A DNA stretch of 20,792 nucleotides from CALJIC01 sp039805565 (lineage in GTDB: Bacteria; Chloroflexota; Chloroflexia; Chloroflexales; Roseiflexaceae). The stretch's first letter is position 1. Every line of letters begins with the position of its first letter. The stretch is taken from positions 1 to 20,792 of the forward strand of contig JBDLTZ010000217.1 of NCBI GenBank assembly GCA_039805565.1. Reading direction: 5' to 3'. This document shows positions 6,877 through 13,992 of this stretch, piece by piece. A program made the position numbers and the translations under genes. The notes beneath the pieces were generated by a model. It searched no databases. It was not told the origin of the DNA and worked only from the letters and a program-made list of their open reading frames with translations.

Positions 6877-8421
6877 TCATAGGCGTCTTTCGGAGCTAGC
6901 TGTATGGCTTTGGCGGGCGCCTATAACCCGATGGAATGCTGACATACACTTTTGTGCAAGCAACTCCTTATCTGTGGCGGTAAGGGCAAAGTGCCAACTA
7001 GTAATGATATACAGGAGGAGAAGCAGGGCTACAGCTGCAAGCTTAAGCGCTAGAACGGTTATGCTCGAAATGGCCGCCGCCGCTACAACAGCCACGGCCC
7101 CCAAGAGCGCTGGTCGAATAAGGGGGATAAGCCCACTAGATTGTTCCCTTGTCCGAAGCTGTATATACGTGCCAAGGAGGAGGGTATCGAGCCCAACACG
7201 CAGTAGCCCGGCTAAAGCGACGCCGGTAAGGCCAAAATAGGTGAGGAGAAGCAGAAGCCCTATGAGGTAGAGTGGAGCCTCTATCATGTGAAAGGTTGCA
7301 GTTATTTTCGAGTTACCATCGCCGTGGATCCAGCCAGTATAAATACGGCCCAGAGAATTGATAAGCAATACGCCAACAGTGATGATCTGGAAGATGGTCG
7401 CGCTCTCCGACACAAACGTAGCGCCCATCCACATCTGCAAGATCTCTCGGGCCAGGGCGACCATCAAAAGAACCAGGGGCGTCGTAGTGAATAGAATAAA
7501 TGTTGCCGACGTTCGCAGCAGCCGTAGGCTCTCAGTTTGTGAGCCTACTGATGATAGCTGGGAGAATACGGGGAATACAGCCAGTGACAGCGCCTCTGGC
7601 AGAATCACAAGTCGGCTAATCGCATCATAAGGGATGGTATAGTACGCAACTGCTGAAACTGAAATAAACGCAGCAATAAAGAAGCGGTCGCAGTACTGCA
7701 TTAGGGGGCTCAGCACCGCACTTACCGTAAGCCACGCACCAAAGCCAATCAGCCTTTTTGCCTGACCCAGCTCAACTCGGCGCAGCTCCCAGAGGCGAGG
7801 AATTGAGCGCATCGCCAGTAAGAAGTAGGCGACTGCGGTGAGCAACTGGCAGAGAACGAGCGAGCCGACCATAAACTCAAGTCTTGGCGAGAGGGAGGCA
7901 GATAGCAGTGGAACAAGGTAGTTGGCGATCCGGCCAGGTACGGCAACAAGATTAGTCAGGCCAAATCTACCTTGAGCCTCCAGGACTCCCCGCAACCCGG
8001 GCACAAGCATAAGCAGAGGGACTGAAATGGAGATAATAGAAAATGAATGCAAGGCCTCTTGCTGCAGAGCAGGGGCCAAATCTCGCATGCTCGCAATTAG
8101 CATTGGCGCAAGCGCGAAGAGCAGAATCCCTGCAACAAATCCCATAAGCGCAAGTACAAGCCAGGCTGTCCAGATTAAGGTAGGCAGTTCATCAAACTTA
8201 TTCTGAGCTAGAAGTTCCGCGACAAACTTCGTTACCGCACGCCCAACACCCAGGTCGAACAAAACGAAGTATGCCAGAACCATCCACATTATTGATAGTA
8301 GACCGAAACGCTCCAGGCGTAGGGTTTGTACAAGTGCTGGCAGAGCCAGGAATGCTACTGTAAGAGGTAAGAGTGAACCAAGCAAGTTATAAATTGTGTT
8401 GCGCGTAATTCGAGAGGTCAT
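6877..8421 (-). CDS. Wzx-type lipid-linked oligosaccharide flippase (MOP superfamily)
   Basis: A 514-residue membrane protein with about fourteen hydrophobic segments, the normal size for this family. It moves undecaprenyl-linked repeat units across the inner membrane. The N-terminus SRITRNTIYNLLGSLLPLTV and the paired segments FGLLSIMWMVLAYFVLFDLG and GRAVTKFVAELLAQ are the standard opening of polysaccharide-biosynthesis flippases; MSPLMQYCDRFFIA-like residues near the middle (PLMQYCDRFFIAAFI) start the second half. The last 50 residues (TSWHFALTATDKELLAQ onward) form a cytoplasmic tail. It is separated from the Wzc-like gene by 191 bp that contain RNA hairpins, and is followed closely by the GT2 gene. 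Confidence 0.9.
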   Translation of the reverse strand: MTSRITRNTIYNLLGSLLPLTVAFLALPALVQTLRLERFGLLSIMWMVLAYFVLFDLGVGRAVTKFVAELLAQNKFDELPTLIWTAWLVLALMGFVAGILLFALAPMLIASMRDLAPALQQEALHSFSIISISVPLLMLVPGLRGVLEAQGRFGLTNLVAVPGRIANYLVPLLSASLSPRLEFMVGSLVLCQLLTAVAYFLLAMRSIPRLWELRRVELGQAKRLIGFGAWLTVSAVLSPLMQYCDRFFIAAFISVSAVAYYTIPYDAISRLVILPEALSLAVFPVFSQLSSVGSQTESLRLLRTSATFILFTTTPLVLLMVALAREILQMWMGATFVSESATIFQIITVGVLLINSLGRIYTGWIHGDGNSKITATFHMIEAPLYLIGLLLLLTYFGLTGVALAGLLRVGLDTLLLGTYIQLRTREQSSGLIPLIRPALLGAVAVVAAAAISSITVLALKLAAVALLLLLYIITSWHFALTATDKELLAQKCMSAFHRVIGARQSHTASSERRL

Positions 8422-8456
8422 ACTGCCTGTGTGATATTTTATTAGGTGATACCATT

Positions 8457-8536
8457 CACAAAGACGTTTGTGCGCGCCTTACTACTAGAGGCTAGTCATT
8501 CTTCTGTCGTAAAGACGACATAGATGATCAGCCTCT
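8457..8536 (-). other. Hairpin pair in the leader between the Wzc-like and Wzx genes
   Basis: Two inverted repeats lie in the 191-bp gap. The first is compound: an outer 13-nt arm pair (8487-8499 with 8524-8536, 11 of 13 paired) encloses a perfect 6-bp stem TGTCGT-AAAG-ACGACA (8505-8520). The second is CACAAA-GACG-TTTGTG (8457-8472). No T-run follows either in the minus direction, so they are not ordinary terminators. Processing, stabilisation or attenuation are possible. Confidence 0.4.
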
Positions 8537-8612
8537 AAGCAGTGCGGGCGTGCCAAAATAGATGATCCGTGGCCACTTGGCCTATATGGTCATTGCTTAT
8601 GCGCAAGTTTGT

Positions 8613-10298
8613 TTACTTAGAGCGGGTGGAGTTGTGGTATTCAGAACTTGTCCCCAGAACGCCGGCGCTCTCCACGGCGCCGTGGGCCTCGTCCTTGTTG
8701 CGACGACGGCCTCCGAAGAGCCGCTCCAGCAACTTGGGCTGCTCCTGGACCTTGCCGTAGTAGTAGCCGCTGTAGCCGCTGCCGCTCTGGTCCTTCGCCG
8801 CGCGGTTGAGCACAACGCCGGCGAGCTTACAGCCTGACTGATCCAGCAGCTCACTGGCTCGCCGCAAGGCAGAGCTGCGAGTCACCCCCGAGCGCATCAC
8901 CAGCACGGTCGCATCGCAGTTATGGGCGAGCACGGTGGTCTCGGCCACAGCCAGGAGCGGCGGACTGTCGAAGATCACCAGATCCGCCCGCTGCTTAAAG
9001 TAGTCGATCAGCGCGACCATCCGCGACGAACTGAGCAGAGCTGCCGGGTCAGCCGGCGATGGCCCACTTGGCAGCAGCACCAGATTGTCAAGCTTGGTGT
9101 TCTGCAGGTGCTCCTCCACGCCCATCGATGGATCGCGGATCAGAGCCGTCGTCAGGCCGCGTGCGTTGTGATGGTTGAAGTAGTGGTGCAGCGTCGGCCG
9201 GCGGAGATCCGCATCGATCAGAACCACGCGCTTCCCCGCCCTGGCCATCGTCACCGCCAGGTTGGCTGCCGTCATGCTCTTACCCTCGCCCGGGTTCGAG
9301 CTCGTGACCAGCAGGGTCTGGAGAGGCTGCTCAAAGCGGGCAATCTCCAGAAGCACCCGCAGCATCTGGTACGCCTCGGAGGCGCGGTCGTAGGGGCGAT
9401 GTAGCGATACGAGCTTCTCCCCGGGGGTCTTCCCCTCGACATTCCCAACGCTAGCCAGGGCACTCGTCGTCAGCAGCGCGGCAGCCTCCTCGCTGGTGGT
9501 CACCCGATCGTTCAGGTACTCGACCAACAGGGCGAGCCCCACGGCCAGGAGCAGGCCGACCACGGCCGCGAGAGCTGTATTGACGGCGATACGCGGGCGA
9601 ACCGGGAGCAGGGGCGCTACGGCCTCCTCAGCTGCGCGGATGCCGCTGGTCTGCTGCGCCTCGGCCAGCCGCACCTCCTCCAGGCTTTTCAGCACCGTAG
9701 CGTAGCTCGTACGATACTGCGCCAGTCTATCCTGAAGTCTACTTCGCTCCGCTTGGCTCGCTGCGCCCTGCAACCCGTTGATGGCGAGCTGGGTGCTGTC
9801 GATATCGGTCTGGAGCTTGACGAGTTCCTGCTCCAGGCTCACTTTCGACTCGACAAAGCGTTCGGACTGTGAGAGCCGATTCCTGGTGTTGAACACCTCA
9901 GCGAGCGTATTTGCCACCAGGGCGGCGCGGGCCGGGTCCGAGTCCTCAACCGTCACCACAATCAGCTGCGTATCCCGTAGGGGCGTCACCGTCACCTGCT
10001 CGGCCAGCACATCAGGCGTTGTCTGCAGCTGCAGGACGCCGATCACCTCGCTCAGAATCGGCCGCGTAGTCAGCAGCTGGGCATAGGTCCGGGCCAGACG
10101 CTCGCTGCTGAGGATGGCGCTGTAATCGGTCGCTGCGCTGCCGGTCGACGCCTGCTCGATGAGGAGCTTCGTGGAGGCCTGGTACACTGGGGACATCTCA
10201 CGGGAGATGAAGTATGTCGCGCCACCACTAAGAATAGGGGCAAGGAGCAGCAGCCAGATCCAACGGCGCAGAAGAAGGATGTAGCGGAGAAGGTCCAT
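8613..10298 (-). CDS. Wzc-like polysaccharide co-polymerase with BY-kinase domain
   Basis: A 561-residue inner-membrane protein that sets chain length and autophosphorylates on tyrosine. Membrane segment 1 (about 12-31) and segment 2 (about 236-260) enclose a Wzz-type periplasmic domain with a coiled-coil-like stretch (150-220). The cytoplasmic kinase has Walker A SSNPGEGKS (333-341), Walker A' VVLIDADLRRP (358-368) and Walker B LVIFDSPP (440-447). The usual C-terminal tyrosine cluster is present as GYSGYYYG (508-515), with one more Tyr at 554. Both halves are fused, as in proteobacterial Wzc, rather than split as in firmicute CapA/CapB. It is the first gene of the cluster, and about 580 bp of non-coding DNA lie upstream. 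Confidence 0.92.
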   Translation of the reverse strand: MDLLRYILLLRRWIWLLLLAPILSGGATYFISREMSPVYQASTKLLIEQASTGSAATDYSAILSSERLARTYAQLLTTRPILSEVIGVLQLQTTPDVLAEQVTVTPLRDTQLIVVTVEDSDPARAALVANTLAEVFNTRNRLSQSERFVESKVSLEQELVKLQTDIDSTQLAINGLQGAASQAERSRLQDRLAQYRTSYATVLKSLEEVRLAEAQQTSGIRAAEEAVAPLLPVRPRIAVNTALAAVVGLLLAVGLALLVEYLNDRVTTSEEAAALLTTSALASVGNVEGKTPGEKLVSLHRPYDRASEAYQMLRVLLEIARFEQPLQTLLVTSSNPGEGKSMTAANLAVTMARAGKRVVLIDADLRRPTLHHYFNHHNARGLTTALIRDPSMGVEEHLQNTKLDNLVLLPSGPSPADPAALLSSSRMVALIDYFKQRADLVIFDSPPLLAVAETTVLAHNCDATVLVMRSGVTRSSALRRASELLDQSGCKLAGVVLNRAAKDQSGSGYSGYYYGKVQEQPKLLERLFGGRRRNKDEAHGAVESAGVLGTSSEYHNSTRSK

Positions 10299-10419
10299 TG
10301 GCTGACGACTTTCGTCTTATGAGGATGGCAAAGCGGGTGCCACACATACCGCTAACCTTATCAGCTCCCTGCTTGGGCAACGTCGGCTCAGTGGTCAATC
10401 TTTACCTACGCCGGATAGC

Positions 10420-10509
10420 CTACTCCCACTTCGAGTGAGGCGACAGCGGGCGCTGGGGATCGAGGGCGCGTCGCTTCTCGGCCAGTCTGCGCTCGAGGCG
10501 CGGGTCCAT
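10420..10509 (-). pseudogene. Possible N-terminal fragment of a Fic-family protein
   Basis: A 29-codon minus-strand ORF starts MDPRLERRLAEKRRALD and continues PQRPLSPHS before a TAG stop. The pattern 'LexxLaeKraxLDxxRPL' resembles the extreme N-terminus of Fic (AMP-transferring) proteins that precede the SNAIEGN motif, but neither that motif nor the HPFxxGNGR active site is present. If correct, it is a decayed remnant. The resemblance is from memory and short. Confidence 0.25.
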
Positions 10510-10600
10510 ACGAATGTCGGGGACACGTACAGCTCCCTACAAAACCATCTCGACTTTGCAGGTATGTCAGAAACCGAGATAGTTTGTGGGGCTTCGCAGG

Positions 10601-10795
10601 TCCTGTAGCACCACAGGATGACGTGGAGCGCAAGGTCTAACACATTAGACCACATCGGTATGCTGCATAGATGCTTAGTCTCACACTTCTCCCGCAAATC
10701 CTAGGATCAACACAGAGGTGTGGCTACGCTATAGTAGTATCTGCTATGATCATTCTTGATATACCCGGGCCCGGGGGGTGCAACCATTACACCCC
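10601..10795. repeat. Cluster of four palindromes upstream of parA
   Basis: Perfect inverted repeats TCCTGT-agcacc-ACAGGA (10601-10618) and GGTCTAA-caca-TTAGACC (10634-10651) are followed by the 12-bp palindrome CCCGGGCCCGGG (10764-10775). An operator-like dyad GGGGTGCAA-cca-TTACACCCC (10775-10795, 8 of 9 pairs) completes the set. They could be transcript hairpins, repressor sites or a centromere-like site for the partition proteins downstream. Confidence 0.55.
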
Positions 10796-10830
10796 TTCAT
10801 TTTCAGCGTTGTGACGCCATAAATCCAGTT

Positions 10831-10859
10831 TTGGCATGTGCTGGAAGTTGGGGTATGGA
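10831..10859 (+). promoter_or_regulatory. Candidate sigma-70 promoter for the parA-like gene
   Basis: TTGGCA (10831-10836), a 17-base spacer and TATGGA (10854-10859) would start RNA about 15 bases before the ATG at 10881, just ahead of the GGGAG ribosome site (10871-10875). Both hexamers are imperfect. Confidence 0.3.
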
Positions 10860-10880
10860 GCGTATGATAAGGGAGCCACT

Positions 10881-11658
10881 ATGCAGATCTACGCGCTGGC
10901 CATCGAGAAAGGTGGGACCGGTAAAAGCACGCTCACGGTCAATCTCGCGTCGGCCTTCAGTCGCCTGAACTTCCGTGTGTTGGTGGTTGACCTGGACGCT
11001 CAGGGGCACGCCAGCTACTGGCTTGGTGTGCCACCCGGCTCCATTCGTCCGGAAGATAGTCTGCTCGGGGTACTGAACGGGCGCACACTCGCGGAGTGCG
11101 TGCGCGAGACTCCAGAGGGCGTAGCCCTCCTCCCGGCGCATGCAGCGCTCGCGAGCCTCCCGGTCCAGCTGGCAAGCGCTCCAAACAGCGGCCTGTTCGT
11201 AGTCCAGGATGTTATGGCGCGGCCCACTGAGACTGCACCTTACGACATTGTGCTGTTCGACCTGGCGCCCGCGCGGCCTGGTGCTGGCCTCAGCCCTGGC
11301 AGCCGCCACGCGCTGCATCGCGCCGGTCCAGCCGGAGGAGTTGGTCGTGCAGGCCCTCCGGGCGCTCAGCGAGTCAGTGACGCAGGCTCAGCGCGTCAAC
11401 CCTGGCCTCCGCGGTATCAGCGTGCTCCGCAACAAGTACCAACTCCGCAGCGCCGGCGACGCCGCCTACGACCAACTGCTGCGTGACCTGTACGGGCCTG
11501 CGCTGCTGAAGACCATCATTCCTATCCGCGCGGCGCTGCGCGACTCGGCCGGTCTCCAGCAGAGCATCTTCCGCTTCTCGGGGGGCGATGCGAACGAGGT
11601 CCGCAACCTGTTCCTCGATCTGGTCGAAGAGCTTATGGCGATCGACGAGGTGCGGTGA
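10881..11658 (+). pseudogene. ParA/MinD-superfamily partition ATPase, frameshifted
   Basis: The ATG at 10881, after GGGAG, begins MQIYALAIEKGGTGKSTLTV with the deviant Walker A KGGTGKST (residues 10-17). VLVVDLDAQGH (Walker A', 33-43) and YDIVLFDLAPA (Walker B region, 121-131) follow. At 11270-11276 one apparent extra base moves the frame. The downstream frame continues the family fold (GLVLASALAAATRCIAPVQP, EELVVQALRAL, NKYQLRS) to TGA 11656-11658. Corrected length is about 258 residues, normal for a ParA. Such ATPases bind DNA non-specifically and move or position a partner-bound cargo. The stop overlaps the next ATG by one base, marking a two-gene unit. The break may be a sequencing error, a true mutation or recoding; as read, the protein would lose its C-terminal half. 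Confidence 0.8.
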
Positions 11659-12027
11659 TGGCGAAAGCAGCAGATCGGATCAAGGCTCTCCAACAGCAGC
11701 GAGCGGCAGCGCTGGCGCCGGCCCCCTCACCGCCCCCCGAGACGCTCGCCCCCCACGGCACCTGCCGCTGCGGACGCCGGCGCCGACATCGCGACGATCC
11801 AGGAGCCGACCCCCACCCCGCGCTGGCTGCCGCTCCTCCAAGAGCAAATCGAGCGCACCCGTCAGGCGCTCCAACGCTCGCTCGACCGGACGGCGCTGCT
11901 GGGCGATGCCGACGCCGAAGCATTGCTTGTCGCACTCGAGCAGCTCCGTAGTGACGTCGACTGCGTGACCGGAACCATGCACGAGCGACAGTCAAATGAG
12001 GCTGAGACGACCGAGAGGAAGGTGTAA
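11658..12027 (+). pseudogene. Small ParA-partner candidate, frameshifted in a C-run
   Basis: Starts at ATG 11658, overlapping the ParA stop (TGATG). It opens with a basic peptide MAKAADRIKALQQQR, then a Pro/Ala-rich linker. At one of two C6 runs (11733-11738 or 11749-11754) an extra base shifts the frame. The continuing frame reads TIQEPTPTPRWLPLLQEQIE, then a helix-rich segment with LLVALEQLRSDVDC, and ends ETTERKV. Corrected length is about 122 residues. No ParB DNA-binding domain is visible. A short basic N-terminus is how several ParB-like and cargo-adaptor proteins stimulate ParA, so a partner role is inferred from this and the overlap. The TAA stop is made of one host T and the first two A of the IS256 element, so the true C-terminus may be lost. 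Confidence 0.55.
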
Positions 12028-12046
12028 CCTTGGTTCTGTAGATTCG
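12026..12046 (+). repeat. IS256 left terminal inverted repeat
   Basis: Pairs with 13328-13348 at 20 of 21 positions; the mismatch is the second G of TTGG against T. Its first two A complete the TAA stop of the gene it interrupts. Confidence 0.88.
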
Positions 12047-12121
12047 GGGGAAGGGCTCGCATGAGGAAGCGGGCTCGGGTGTACTCTTGGCGTTGCTGAG
12101 ACAACCAAGAGGGAGCACCCG

Positions 12122-13282
12122 ATGACCCGCAGCCCAGATTGTACCCTATCGCCCGAGCTGGTGGAGTTGCTTGCCGACCAAGGACTGGACGCCTTGCCCG
12201 AACTCCTCCGCGTGATCATCAACGCCGCCATGCAGTCCGAACGCCAGCGCCATCTGAATGCTGGGCTCTACGAGCGCACGCCCGAGCGGCGCGGCTACGC
12301 CAACGGCTACAAGCCCAAGACGGTCACCACCCGCGTCGGCCCCGTTACCTTTGATGTGCCGCAGGTCCGCGATGGCAGCTTCTACCCGAACGCGCTCGAG
12401 AAAGGCCTGCGCAGCGAGCGCGCGCTCACCCTTGCGCTGGCGGAGATGTACGTCCAGGGCGTCTCGACGCGCAAAGTAGCTGCCATCACCGAGCAGTTGT
12501 GTGGCGTCGAGCTGTCCTCGATGCAGGTCAGCCGCGCTGCCGCCCAACTCGACACCGTCCTCGAGCAGTGGCGGAGCCGTCCGCTTGGTCGCTGTGTCTA
12601 TCTGTACCTGGACGCTCGGTACGAAAAGGTGCGCATCGACGGGCAGGTGCGTGATGCGGCAGTCCTGCTGGCGATGGGCGTGCAGGCCGATGGCAAGCGC
12701 ACCATCCTGGGCGTGTCGGTCTCGTTGAGTGAGCAGGAAGCACATTGGCGGCAGTTCCTCCAGCACCTGGTCGCGCGCGGGCTGATTGGTGTGCAGTTGA
12801 TCATCAGCGATGCTCACGAAGGCTTGCAGGCGGCCCGACGGGCGGTGTTTGGCGGCGTTCCCTGGCAGCGCTGCCAGTTTCACCTGCAGCAGAACGCCCA
12901 AGCCCATGTGCCGCGCCAGGAGCTGAAAGCCGAGGTGGCCGCCGCCATTCGGGCGATCTTCACTGCCCCCAGTCGGGCTGACGCCGATGCGCTGCTCGCC
13001 CGCACCATCCAGACTTACGCCAAGACGGCCTCCAAGCTCGCCAGCTGGCTGGAAACAGCCATTCCAGAGGGCTTGACGGTGTTCGCCTTTCCGACCTCCC
13101 ATCGCCAGCGGCTGCGTACGGTCAACGGACTTGAGCGTCTCAACCAGGAGATACGCCGGCGCACCCGTGTCGTTGGTGTCTTCCCAAACGAGGCCTCCTG
13201 CCTTCGCCTGGTGAGTGCCCTGGCGATGGAGACCAGCGACGAGTGGGTCGCTGGCAAAGTCTATCTCGCACTATCCGACTGA
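12122..13282 (+). CDS. IS256-family transposase
   Basis: A 386-residue DDE transposase of usual length for the IS256/MULE group. The catalytic triad is visible: D164 in LYLDARYEK, D230 in LIISDAHEG, and E338 in NGLERLNQEIRRR. The family CxxH (C251, H254 in CQFH) and VVGVFPN near the C-terminus are also present. Residues 45-80 (ERRGYANGYKPKTVTTRVG, TFDVPQVRDG) are the standard N-terminal DNA-binding approach. The frame is intact from ATG 12122 to TGA 13282, with GGGAG about seven bases before the start, so the element may be active. Confidence 0.95.
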   Translation: MTRSPDCTLSPELVELLADQGLDALPELLRVIINAAMQSERQRHLNAGLYERTPERRGYANGYKPKTVTTRVGPVTFDVPQVRDGSFYPNALEKGLRSERALTLALAEMYVQGVSTRKVAAITEQLCGVELSSMQVSRAAAQLDTVLEQWRSRPLGRCVYLYLDARYEKVRIDGQVRDAAVLLAMGVQADGKRTILGVSVSLSEQEAHWRQFLQHLVARGLIGVQLIISDAHEGLQAARRAVFGGVPWQRCQFHLQQNAQAHVPRQELKAEVAAAIRAIFTAPSRADADALLARTIQTYAKTASKLASWLETAIPEGLTVFAFPTSHRQRLRTVNGLERLNQEIRRRTRVVGVFPNEASCLRLVSALAMETSDEWVAGKVYLALSD

Positions 13283-13327
13283 ACGCCTGTTCGTGCCTAC
13301 ACAGCGCCATGCTGGTAGACCACCAAC

Positions 13328-13348
13328 GAATCTACAGAAACAAGGTTG
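13328..13348 (-). repeat. IS256 right terminal inverted repeat
   Basis: Complement of the left repeat with one mismatch. It ends AAGGTT at 13348, after which unrelated sequence begins. Confidence 0.88.
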
Positions 13349-13456
13349 ACTGATCCCCGAGAGAGGTTCCGACAACTGAGCACCAGTACAACTGGCACCA
13401 GTGCGACAGCCTCTCTCTGACTGGAAGCCTGGGTATGCCTGACACTCCCGCCCCGA

Positions 13457-13527
13457 ATGAAACGTACGATGTTATTCCGGTAGAGCCTGTGCAGGTGGCT
13501 TTGCCGACAGGCAGCTGCTGCTTCAGC
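13457..13527 (-). repeat. IS605-type right end, copy 2 (orphan, inverted)
   Basis: Matches 193-263 in reverse orientation at 69 of 71 positions. No TnpB zinc ribbon or RuvC segment is found on its inner side (13528-13700), so it is an orphan right end or the edge of a small tnpB-less derivative. The shared frame reads LKQQLPVGKATCTGSTGI, which indicates descent from a TnpB C-terminal extension. The predicted guide on this copy starts at 13456 on the minus strand (TCGGGGCGGGAGTGTC) and differs fully from that of copy 1. The surrounding stretch 13349-13563 shows no gene. Confidence 0.75.
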
Positions 13528-13563
13528 TTGCGGCACCCGACCTCGCGGACCGCGTGATGCGTC

Positions 13564-13890
13564 GTGGGTTGTATGGCGGCAGAGTCTGATGCCGCAGGCC
13601 AGGAAGCGCCGCGAGTGCATGATCGCGCAGGCGCCGGTGACGATCTTGCGGCGGTGTTCCCGGACTCCCACTGGGCGGACGAGGTGCTGCACGCGCAGAT
13701 CGGCCGCCGCTGGCTGGTGAGCGAGCTCGGCGACATGGAGCGTATGCGCATGGCGTCAGAGGCAGCAACGGCCAACTGGGCGATGGCGCTTGAGGAGCTG
13801 CGGCCGCTCTCGGCGCAGCAGGAGTGGTGGCCGACGTTTTTCGATGATCTGCGCGCGAGACGTGCCGCAAGCCAGTCGGCGCTGGCGTAA
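13564..13890 (+). pseudogene. Ferritin-like (DUF455-type) protein, C-terminal fragment
   Basis: The convincing part begins near 13655 with VFPDSHWADEVLHAQIGRRWL. The ADExxHAxxGxRW pattern is the metal-binding helix of ferritin-like proteins related to DUF455. About 65 helix-rich residues ending RAASQSALA follow, to TAA 13888-13890. The first 30 codons from ATG 13564 do not resemble the family and lie beside the orphan IS605 right end, so the N-terminal part is lost. The nominal start is only the first in-frame ATG. Expression is doubtful. Confidence 0.4.
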
Positions 13891-13992
13891 CCGCCCGTGA
13901 GCTGTGCGCGTGAGTGCTGATCACCGGTCAGGCCATGTGCGGGCAGGGCGCTGGCGGAGCAAGGCGCTGGCCGTCGCGTCCCTGGCCGGGGG

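Larger units (their letters stand above)
10299..10880. other. Divergent non-coding region between the polysaccharide locus and parA
   Basis: This 582-bp stretch separates the minus-strand Wzc-like gene from the plus-strand ParA-like gene, so it should hold promoters for both. I see four palindromes (10601-10795), a possible parA promoter and a possible Fic-protein fragment. I see no convincing promoter for the polysaccharide operon, only weak TTGACC and TTGCCC hexamers without good partners. Confidence 0.6.
12026..13348 (+). mobile_element. Complete IS256-family insertion sequence
   Basis: A 1323-bp element bounded by 21-bp terminal inverted repeats: AACCTTGGTTCTGTAGATTCG at the left (12026-12046) and its near-perfect complement at the right (13328-13348), 20 of 21 paired. 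A single transposase gene fills it. The 8-9 bp direct repeat expected for the family is not seen: the left flank ends GAAGGTGT and the right begins GACTGATC. One flank has therefore probably been rearranged since insertion. Confidence 0.88.

Noticed and set aside
10710..10750. TATAGT and TATGAT hexamers as promoters.
   Set aside because: No acceptable -35 partner at 16-18 bases in either direction.
12146..13102. Long minus-strand ORF opposite the IS256 transposase.
   Set aside because: Shadow of a high-GC gene with an intact DDE triad on the plus strand; no recognisable domain.
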